64,000 bases of DNA, from contig NZ_CP017269.1 of the NCBI RefSeq assembly GCF_001750685.1, positions 992,001 to 1,056,000 on the forward strand, written 5' to 3'. Source of the DNA: Geosporobacter ferrireducens (GTDB taxonomy: Bacteria; Bacillota; Clostridia; Peptostreptococcales; Thermotaleaceae). The notes below the pieces were generated by a model that saw nothing but the letters and a program-made list of their open reading frames with translations, made no database searches and was not told where the DNA came from. Made by a program: the position numbers and the translations under genes. Positions 58,750 through 64,000 of this stretch are shown piece by piece (position 1 is the stretch's first letter; each line of letters starts with the position of its first letter).

Positions 58750-59382
58750 CTATATTGATTTGTGATAGATTAAATCTGTATATAGCTGTTTGTTATGATC
58801 TTCATATCGAACCCCAGCTAAGGAAAAATCCTGTTTATGCTTAAAGGCAAGGGAAGCGAAATTCGGTGTAGGGCTAACAATTACCTCTTGGAAAATATCT
58901 CGAATACCTTTACTATTTAAACACGCAAGCAGATAGTTATGCATCATGCTCCCTATCCCTTGGCTTGTATTTTCCGCGCTTACCGCAATCTTGTCAACTA
59001 CAATAAAGTCATCTATCCGATCTATATCAAATTCTGGACTCCATACAATATCGCTTATCCAGTCTGGATTCTCTTCAAGCCAATCTTTTTTCTTATATGC
59101 CATTATAAAGCCCACCACGGCTCCATTTTCTTCTGCTACATAAAAATGTTCCAGATTTGCTATCTTTTTTTTGAAAAAGCTCTGATAGTATTTAGGTTTC
59201 TCTGTATAATCATCCATTAGAAATCCCTGGTGTGCATTCTTTTCTTCATGTCCTACAGAACATGCGACCTCATAAATCGGTCCTAAATCTTCTTCTGTTG
59301 CACTTCTCACCCTAATTGAATCCAGCACGATCACATTATTCTCCCGCCTATAAATAATCCGGTTATTATCAACAACATCCAT
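58750..59382 (-). CDS. GNAT acetyltransferase, candidate beta-lysine acetyltransferase
   Basis: A 210-residue GNAT protein. RVRSATEEDLGPIYEVACSV opens the domain (about 24-43), DDFIVVDKIAVSAENTSQGI with GSMMHNYLLA (about 128-157) carries the acetyl-CoA site (QGIGSM), and NKQLYTDLIYHKSI closes it. It directly follows lysine 2,3-aminomutase and is separated from it only by a c-di-AMP riboswitch. That setting suggests AblB-like acetylation of beta-lysine to N-epsilon-acetyl-beta-lysine, a compatible solute; sequence similarity to known AblB is not obvious to me, so this is context-based. Start has a strong GAGGAGATGAATCGTT. Beta-lysine degradation or another amine is the alternative. Confidence 0.75.
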   Translation of the reverse strand: MDVVDNNRIIYRRENNVIVLDSIRVRSATEEDLGPIYEVACSVGHEEKNAHQGFLMDDYTEKPKYYQSFFKKKIANLEHFYVAEENGAVVGFIMAYKKKDWLEENPDWISDIVWSPEFDIDRIDDFIVVDKIAVSAENTSQGIGSMMHNYLLACLNSKGIRDIFQEVIVSPTPNFASLAFKHKQDFSLAGVRYEDHNKQLYTDLIYHKSI

Positions 59383-59449
59383 AACGATTCATCTCCTCTA
59401 TTAATCTTTCTTAAGGAAAATGCAGGTATGGATAATATCATCACATTTT

Positions 59450-59572
59450 CCTCTTTCCACGCTTACGAAGTTAGCTGACGGATTCGGGTCGAAAGAAGAC
59501 TAACCCTACTCACCTGTGAGATTCACCCCATAATTGGTTCCCCCGTTTCCTTAATCTAGGAATTCAGCGTTT
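59450..59572 (-). promoter_or_regulatory. c-di-AMP (ydaO-type) riboswitch between kamA and the GNAT gene
   Basis: The minus strand reads CGCTGAATTCC, ACGGGGGAACC, TATGGGGTGAATCTC, then CCCGAATCCGTCAGCTAACT followed by TCGTAAGCG. The blocks and their order match the ydaO consensus, and the terminal CGCT and AGCG close the P1 stem. It begins only about 14 bases after the kamA stop codon, so it is read either from the kamA transcript or from a promoter inside kamA. A GGAAAATG/CATTTTCC hairpin follows before the GNAT ribosome site. Confidence 0.93.
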
Positions 59573-59585
59573 CATTGTTTTTATG

Positions 59586-60836
59586 TTAAATATGCTTCCT
59601 TTTATTCCTTTCTAAATCTACCGGTTCTAATGCCGTTTGGTTCCCTTGCAATAATCCTCCTACACCTGTAACTTTATGCGTCCTTTCACCTTTGCATACG
59701 GGACATTGACATACTGTCTTGTATGGCTCCGGCTGCGTATATGTGGTAATAACTCCTTCAAAATTTCTTAGAATTACTTTTTCCGGTGATTGAGAAATAA
59801 GATATTGTGGCATTACGGGAATTTTACCCCCGCCACCAGGTGCGTCTACAACAAAAGTCGGTACAGCATATCCTGATGTATGTCCCCTTAATCCCTCAAT
59901 AATCTCTATTCCTTTTGCTACTGGCGTTCTAAAGTGTTCAATTCCTACAGACAGATCGCATTGATAGATATAATAAGGCCTTACCCTCATCTTTACTAAA
60001 TTATGCACAAGATCACGCATAATATGAACGCAGTCATTTACCCCCCTAAGCAGTACGGTTTGATTTCCTAGCGGAATTCCTGCATCAGCCAATAATGCAA
60101 GTGCTTTTTTCGCTTCCGGCGTCATTTCCCTGGAATGATTAAAATGCGTATTTAACCAAATTGGATGATACTTCTTCATCATATTTACAAGGTCTGGCGT
60201 AATTCTTTGGGGCAATACCACAGGTGTTCTGGACCCCAATCTAATCACTTCTACATGAGGTATTTCTCTTAGCTTGCGAATGATGTATTCAAGACGGTCA
60301 TCACTTACCAGCAAGCAGTCTCCTCCTGATAGCAGTACGTCTCTTATCACAGGTGTATTTTTGATATACGCAATGGCTGCATCAATGCGATCCATTGGCA
60401 TCATATCATCCTGTTGACCTGCGAATCTTCGTCTTGTACAGTGCCGGCAGTACATAGAGCACATGTCTGTAATCAACAGCAGCACTCTATCAGGGTATCT
60501 ATGGGTCAATCCTGGAACAGGTGAATCCGTGTCCTCATGAAGCGGATCATCCATGTCTGCATCACTCTTAAATGTTTCATGCATTGTTGGTACTGCCTGC
60601 TTTCTCACAGGACAGTTCGGGTCATCCTTATCCATCAGTAACGCATAGTATGGCGTAATCCCCATTCTCAGTATTTCAAGAGACTTTATGATTCCCTCTT
60701 CTTCTTCTGTTGTTAAGTGAATCACTTTTTTTAGATCTTCTACATTGTCAATTCTATTTTGCACCTGCCAACGCCAATCACTCCATTGCTCTTCTGTGAC
60801 ACCTCTCCATAATTCTACCTCACTATAGTGTCTCAT
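59586..60836 (-). CDS. kamA: Lysine 2,3-aminomutase
   Basis: A 416-residue radical SAM, PLP-dependent enzyme converting L-lysine to L-beta-lysine. The cluster motif is CSMYCRHC (about 130-137, CX3CX2C) within LLITDMCSMYCRHCTRRRFA. RLGSRTPVVLPQRIT contacts SAM/substrate, DAPGGGGKIPVMP carries the PLP-binding lysine (about 335), and CQCPVCKG near the C-terminus binds structural zinc. KamA starts either lysine fermentation or acetyl-beta-lysine synthesis. The other fermentation genes (kamDE, kdd, kce, kal) are absent here. The ATG at 60836 is favoured over one two codons upstream because of the spacing to AAGGGAGG. A GGATG/CATCC hairpin stands in its leader (about 60871-60888). Confidence 0.95.
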   Translation of the reverse strand: MRHYSEVELWRGVTEEQWSDWRWQVQNRIDNVEDLKKVIHLTTEEEEGIIKSLEILRMGITPYYALLMDKDDPNCPVRKQAVPTMHETFKSDADMDDPLHEDTDSPVPGLTHRYPDRVLLLITDMCSMYCRHCTRRRFAGQQDDMMPMDRIDAAIAYIKNTPVIRDVLLSGGDCLLVSDDRLEYIIRKLREIPHVEVIRLGSRTPVVLPQRITPDLVNMMKKYHPIWLNTHFNHSREMTPEAKKALALLADAGIPLGNQTVLLRGVNDCVHIMRDLVHNLVKMRVRPYYIYQCDLSVGIEHFRTPVAKGIEIIEGLRGHTSGYAVPTFVVDAPGGGGKIPVMPQYLISQSPEKVILRNFEGVITTYTQPEPYKTVCQCPVCKGERTHKVTGVGGLLQGNQTALEPVDLERNKRKHI

Positions 60837-60966
60837 TTTCATTCCTCCCTTTTAAAAGCGTTTATATTTAAAGGATGTATTCGCATCCTTCCCGCCGCCT
60901 AAAGTTTTCATATCCTCTGACTACCAGACCCAACAATTCAAATACTGTCGGATCCCTTTACCCCTT

Positions 60967-61695
60967 CTAATACAGTTCTGTATAGAACTTAAACTTATCT
61001 CCCCGAATGATACTCTTTCTAAGCTCAATAGGTTTTTCACCATAGGTCAATGAGATTCTTTCTGTATAAAATACCGGAGAATGATAAACAATATCTAAAT
61101 ATTTAGATTCATAATCATTAGATACCTGAGGTTCAATATATTCCTTTGCTTTAACAATTTTAACACCGTACTTGCTCTCCAAAAGATCGTATATAGATTC
61201 TTCTTCCATGTTGTTTTCAAGCATATCTGGTGCAATATGAACTGGAATATATGAAGTCTCTAATATTAATGGCAAATCGTTAAATATTCTTACTCTGATA
61301 ATTTCAAATACTTCTGTGTTTGGCTTCGTGTTGAGTTTTCTAGAAATTGCAGGCGAAGCCCCTATCACTGCTTTATTCAAAAACTTTGAAACAATCGTCT
61401 CGTTTGTATCACTAAATTCTCGCCCAAAACTATAGAATTTCAGTAGACTTTGCTCTATTTTCGGGGGACTTACTATAGATCCTTTTCCTTTCGCAGTATA
61501 AATCAAACCCTCTTTTTTCAACTCGTTCAATGCATTCCGTATGGTAGCCCTTGTAACGTGAAATTCCCCGCAAAGATCATTTTCAGAGGGTATCAGCATA
61601 TTTACGTGATAGGCCTTATTCATAATTCTTTCTTTAAGAATATCTTTAATCTGCAAGTAATAAGGAAGATAACTGTCTTTATTCAATGTACTCAT
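60967..61695 (-). CDS. GntR/HutC-family transcription regulator
   Basis: A 242-residue regulator. The N-terminal GntR winged helix includes LPYYLQIKDILKERI, MLIPSENDLCGEFHVTRATI and RNALNELKKEGLIYTAKGKG (about 10-75). The C-terminal UTRA domain (about 95-238) contains EVFEIIRVRIFNDLPLILET and VYHSPVFYTERISLTYGEKP IELR, the small-ligand fold of HutC-type proteins. AAAGGAGAGACCGGA precedes the ATG at 61695. It lies upstream of kamA on the same strand with about 130 bases between them, so it may control kamA as well as itself. Ligand unknown; an amino acid such as lysine is a reasonable guess. Confidence 0.9.
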   Translation of the reverse strand: MSTLNKDSYLPYYLQIKDILKERIMNKAYHVNMLIPSENDLCGEFHVTRATIRNALNELKKEGLIYTAKGKGSIVSPPKIEQSLLKFYSFGREFSDTNETIVSKFLNKAVIGASPAISRKLNTKPNTEVFEIIRVRIFNDLPLILETSYIPVHIAPDMLENNMEEESIYDLLESKYGVKIVKAKEYIEPQVSNDYESKYLDIVYHSPVFYTERISLTYGEKPIELRKSIIRGDKFKFYTELY

Positions 61696-61771
61696 TCCGG
61701 TCTCTCCTTTAATCATCTGGCAATATGTTTATATAATTTTATAATTTAGGATGTTTGATGGATTTTATTAC

Positions 61772-61802
61772 ATTATAATTCTTGTTTACTTGTCTATACA
61801 AG
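61772..61802 (-). promoter_or_regulatory. Promoter and HutC-type operator of the gntR gene
   Basis: CTTGTCTATACAAG (61789-61802), a palindrome of the GT-N4-AC kind bound by HutC/YvoA regulators, overlaps TTGTAT (-35). An 18-base spacer leads to TATAAT (61777-61772). Autoregulation is likely. Confidence 0.65.
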
Positions 61803-61954
61803 CATTATGATATATTTTTTGCTTCTTGTCAAATCACTGCAATCTATCTCATTTTTAAATCTTAACCCTAACAGAATATATAAAATTACAAAAATCATCA
61901 TTTCTTCCGACTTTGTTTCCTCAATGAAAAAAGAGAGCAGCCTCCTTTGAACAC

Positions 61955-62110
61955 CTACTCTCTTTCTTCTCTACCGCTTCTATCTTTTTTTAATCTGTTA
62001 ATGGTCTCTTGAATATCCCTTTTGCTTGGAATTGTCCCTGCCTCCAGTTCATAATAATTCTGCAATCCATGTATATGTAATCTATTTAATTTCATATGAT
62101 CCCGTTCCAT
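61955..62110 (-). CDS. Unknown 51-residue protein in spore gene cluster
   Basis: MERDHMKLNRLHIHGLQNYY followed by ELEAGTIPSKRDIQETINRL, ending KKDRSGREERE. Small, charged, no family recognised. The start is fixed by an ideal GAGGAGGTGATGTTC; the open frame extends 43 codons upstream without a better site. It sits downstream of DUF1657 and CotF genes on the same strand, so a role in the spore is possible. Confidence 0.6.
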   Translation of the reverse strand: MERDHMKLNRLHIHGLQNYYELEAGTIPSKRDIQETINRLKKDRSGREERE

Positions 62111-62254
62111 GAACATCACCTCCTCGTTAGTATGAGATGGGATAAATAAAATATTCGTATCTGCTAAGTCAGATCCTATAGATAATTTTAAAAAGGGATG
62201 GAAGATACTTTGTGATACGCCTATAAAGTATTCATCCATTCCCTTATTATAATT

Positions 62255-62461
62255 TTATTGTTGCTTGTATTGAGGTTCTTGCTGCTCAATATACTGTCTT
62301 CTTTTTTCCAGGGTTTTTACTGCACTCTCCATTGTTTGTGCTAACTGCTGAAACTCTTTTTTGGCTTGTTGGTCTTCTGTTTGTAGTGCAAATGTTTTTA
62401 GTGTAGCAGCTGCGCTTTCCACTCCTGCAATGGTTTGTTGGAGCTGTGTTCCGACTGTCAT
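62255..62461 (-). CDS. DUF1657 spore-associated protein
   Basis: A 68-residue helical protein: MTVGTQLQQTIAGVESAAAT followed by LKTFALQTEDQQAKKEFQQL, with a polar tail. This is the DUF1657 family found in sporulating Firmicutes, often next to spoVA-type genes and DUF421 proteins. Biochemical role unknown. The ATG is preceded by AAAGGATGTGCTGAA. Confidence 0.88.
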   Translation of the reverse strand: MTVGTQLQQTIAGVESAAATLKTFALQTEDQQAKKEFQQLAQTMESAVKTLEKRRQYIEQQEPQYKQQ

Positions 62462-62652
62462 TTCAGCACATCCTTTTACTTTTAGTTTATTTTTAAAACA
62501 GATTTTAAAAAATCTACAGGTTTATTATTTGTCTTTTTTATTTATCTTATGTGATTTTTTCTCTAAATATCATTTGTAAAAATTTGTAACGGCCAATTTT
62601 TCCGTTCTTTTTAATTTTCCTTCTCTAAGCGCCTTTTATTATCCCTGCTTTA

Positions 62653-63015
62653 TTATTGTTGAGATGGGAATTGTACTTTATAGCCTGTAAAAGTATCTAC
62701 TACATCTGCAATCTCATTATTCATAGCCATATTCGCCTGATATTCTCCTAGATTAAATAGCTCATCAAAAAATCTTGTGTGTGTCTTTTGTATTTGATCC
62801 CTGTTACTAATAACAATCTGCCTTAAATCATCGTTAATCATTTCATTAATCCCGGTTTGATAGCTCACCAGATTATGCTTCTCCATCAATAATACATCAT
62901 TTAATTCATCTCGTATATTAATACTCGGGTCTTTGACCTGAGGCAATTCATTGGAAACTGTTTTTCCTATTTTCTGCACGCCGGTTTTTGAAATTACAAT
63001 CTGCTCTGTGTTCAT
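62653..63015 (-). CDS. Spore coat protein, CotF family
   Basis: A 120-residue protein with the CotF (COG5577) four-helix ferritin-like pattern: DELNDVLLMEKHNLVSYQTG (about 36-55), then INEMINDDLRQIVISNRDQI and RFFDELFNLGEYQAN. Its ATG overlaps the stop of the preceding CotF-like gene (TAATG), so they are translated together. Coat location is inferred from family. Confidence 0.88.
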   Translation of the reverse strand: MNTEQIVISKTGVQKIGKTVSNELPQVKDPSINIRDELNDVLLMEKHNLVSYQTGINEMINDDLRQIVISNRDQIQKTHTRFFDELFNLGEYQANMAMNNEIADVVDTFTGYKVQFPSQQ

Positions 63016-63263
63016 TAGTGCACCTGCCCTCCCTGATTCATATTCATTGTATTGGTATTATTTTTTTCATTATTTAACTGATTGATATAATTCAACAGGC
63101 TCATATAGTTCTGTTGATGTACATTAACCGTATCCATAAATAACTGTTTTCTCTGGGGATTTGTCTCCTGCTGTGCATATTGGTAGCATTTTTTTGCACT
63201 TAGCAATTCCCATGACAGAAAATCTTTTACATAATTCAACTCTTTTGTGGCAATATTTTTCAT
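63015..63263 (-). CDS. Small CotF-like spore coat protein
   Basis: An 82-residue protein: NYVKDFLSWELLSAKKCYQY followed by AQQETNPQRKQLFMDTVNVH and a Asn/Met-rich tail (NNTNTMNMNQGGQVH). The central helices match the CotF-type fold in a shortened form. CAGGAGGGTAAAC precedes the ATG. Translationally coupled to the 120-residue CotF gene downstream. Confidence 0.82.
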   Translation of the reverse strand: MKNIATKELNYVKDFLSWELLSAKKCYQYAQQETNPQRKQLFMDTVNVHQQNYMSLLNYINQLNNEKNNTNTMNMNQGGQVH

Positions 63264-63465
63264 GTTTACCCTCCTGTTTTTTACAATTAAAGTGTACCTT
63301 TGTCTACCTTGTCAAGATATGTAATCAAGCATATTTTCAAACTTATTTTGTCCGACTTCTCCCAGTTTATACAGACTTTTAAACCAATGTTCCTGTTTGC
63401 TTTCTATAAATTTTCTATAGTCCCCTTAACTGAATATGAATATAAAATGGTTATCAGAAGTTCAA

Positions 63466-63498
63466 AATCCCCTAGACTTCGCTTTCGTCCAGGGGATT
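63466..63498 (-). terminator. Terminator of the 85-residue repeat protein gene
   Basis: AATCCCCTaGAC/GTCcAGGGGATT stem, loop TTCGCTTTC, followed on the minus strand by TTGAAC; seven bases beyond the stop codon. Confidence 0.75.
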
Positions 63499-63504
63499 CC
63501 TTAA

Positions 63505-63762
63505 TTACTGCAATCCTGTATTTTTAAGATTTTTGGTTCCACTTTCCTGAATTTTCCGTCTTACATTTTGAACTTCTTGCTGTCCAACCGCAGTAGAACT
63601 ACTAAGATTTGAAGTTCCTCCACCCATGATACCGGCTGTCATATTCCCCATTGTTTCTTGCCCGGTACTCATGCCGTTATTCATACTCTGCTTTGCATTC
63701 TGGATTTCTTGTTGATCTACAGCTTTTGAACTTTTTAAGCTAGGAGTGTTTTTCATATTCAT
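63505..63762 (-). CDS. Small repeat protein, probably spore-associated
   Basis: An 85-residue hydrophilic protein rich in Asn, Gln, Ser, Met and Gly. It contains two copies of one motif: SSKAVDQQEIQNAKQSM (about 11-27) and SSTAVGQQEVQNVRRKI (about 55-71), separated by a Gly/Met/Thr linker. The composition recalls gamma-type small acid-soluble spore proteins but the sequence does not match them clearly. Start ATG has AGGAGGATTCAACT upstream. It stands beside CotF genes; role inferred only from composition and neighbours. Confidence 0.7.
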   Translation of the reverse strand: MNMKNTPSLKSSKAVDQQEIQNAKQSMNNGMSTGQETMGNMTAGIMGGGTSNLSSSTAVGQQEVQNVRRKIQESGTKNLKNTGLQ

Positions 63763-63931
63763 ATAGTTGAATCCTCCTATTTAAAAGTTTAGTAAGCTTT
63801 ATGCCTACATAAAATATTATCTGCAGATATCTAAAAATTATAGATTGCAAATTATTCATCCTGTTACTTAATCTGCTATAGAAATTTTTAGCACAACTAA
63901 GTATCAATTAAATTAGATCATCTGGAAACCT

Positions 63932-64000
63932 TTAGAGATAGTCTTCTAATTTCTCTTCATCTGTTATGATAATCTTCTTTATACCTACTAATTTGAGAAT
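63932..64000 (-). CDS. Partial gene, C-terminal 22 residues
   Basis: The minus strand from the window edge reads LKLVGIKKIIITDEEKLEDYL then stop, a protein-like stretch that must begin outside the window. Too short to identify. Between it and the repeat protein gene (63763-63931) only A+T-rich sequence is seen. Confidence 0.4.
   Translation of the reverse strand: MLKLVGIKKIIITDEEKLEDYL

Noticed and set aside
1..64000. tRNA, rRNA and CRISPR arrays
   Set aside because: No cloverleaf with TTCGA-type loop, no rRNA-like stretch and no regularly spaced direct repeats were seen on either strand; a dedicated scan would be needed for certainty.

Overview
The window reads as the chromosome of a low-G+C, endospore-forming, anaerobic member of the Clostridia (Firmicutes), possibly near Alkaliphilus/Natronincola-type amino-acid fermenters. 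The evidence is spore-coat CotF and DUF1657 genes, a Ni-Fe-S CO dehydrogenase, hybrid-cluster protein, lysine 2,3-aminomutase, 2,3-diaminopropionate ammonia-lyase, A+T-rich Clostridium-style promoters and strong Shine-Dalgarno sites. No rRNA, tRNA or CRISPR array was seen.

Layout. 1-9 kb: an ACR3-like transporter, a DTD2-type D-aminoacyl-tRNA deacylase under an operator-flanked promoter, a MarR-GNAT fusion, a radical SAM protein, a GAF-GGDEF diguanylate cyclase, and an IS110 element that appears to have landed in the tail of a palindromic repeat. 9-18 kb: RemA-like protein, Nudix, a frameshifted BglG/MtlR-type regulator, a fluoride riboswitch with crcB, and a second fluoride riboswitch in front of a dynamin-like GTPase. 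18-26 kb: YgeX/YgeY diaminopropionate degradation, an nrtR-pnuC-nadR NAD-salvage operon, a ykkC-class (probably guanidine-I) riboswitch before an ACT-domain gene, and sstT. 26-30 kb: tungstate transporter tupBCA behind a Moco/Tuco-like riboswitch, with a second related leader before an unknown 83-residue protein. 30-38 kb: a NitT/TauT-type ABC transporter in one unit with a 1349-residue double activase (2-hydroxyacyl-CoA dehydratase activator type), divergent from a Crp/Fnr regulator. 38-46 kb: redox and nitrosative-stress genes (cupin, CGGC, DUF1450, flavoprotein, CODH, Hcp, RIC/YtfE). 46-56 kb: GGDEF/HD-GYP protein, an exported flavin reductase with a separate FMN-binding lipoprotein, a NarXL-like two-component system, and a PadR-controlled heterodimeric ABC exporter. 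56-62 kb: two c-di-AMP (ydaO-type) riboswitches, one before a CBS protein and an orphan TrkA (with a ktrB/trkH remnant between them), the other between lysine 2,3-aminomutase and a GNAT gene. 62-64 kb: small spore-coat genes.

The most striking theme is RNA regulation. Seven riboswitch or riboswitch-like leaders can be read directly (two fluoride, one ykkC-class, two Moco/Tuco-like, two c-di-AMP), and several precede genes that are not the textbook targets. Three families of structured intergenic repeats also recur, two of them with base changes that preserve pairing. Osmotic functions (K+ gating, a CBS sensor, and beta-lysine synthesis with possible acetylation) look tied together by c-di-AMP.
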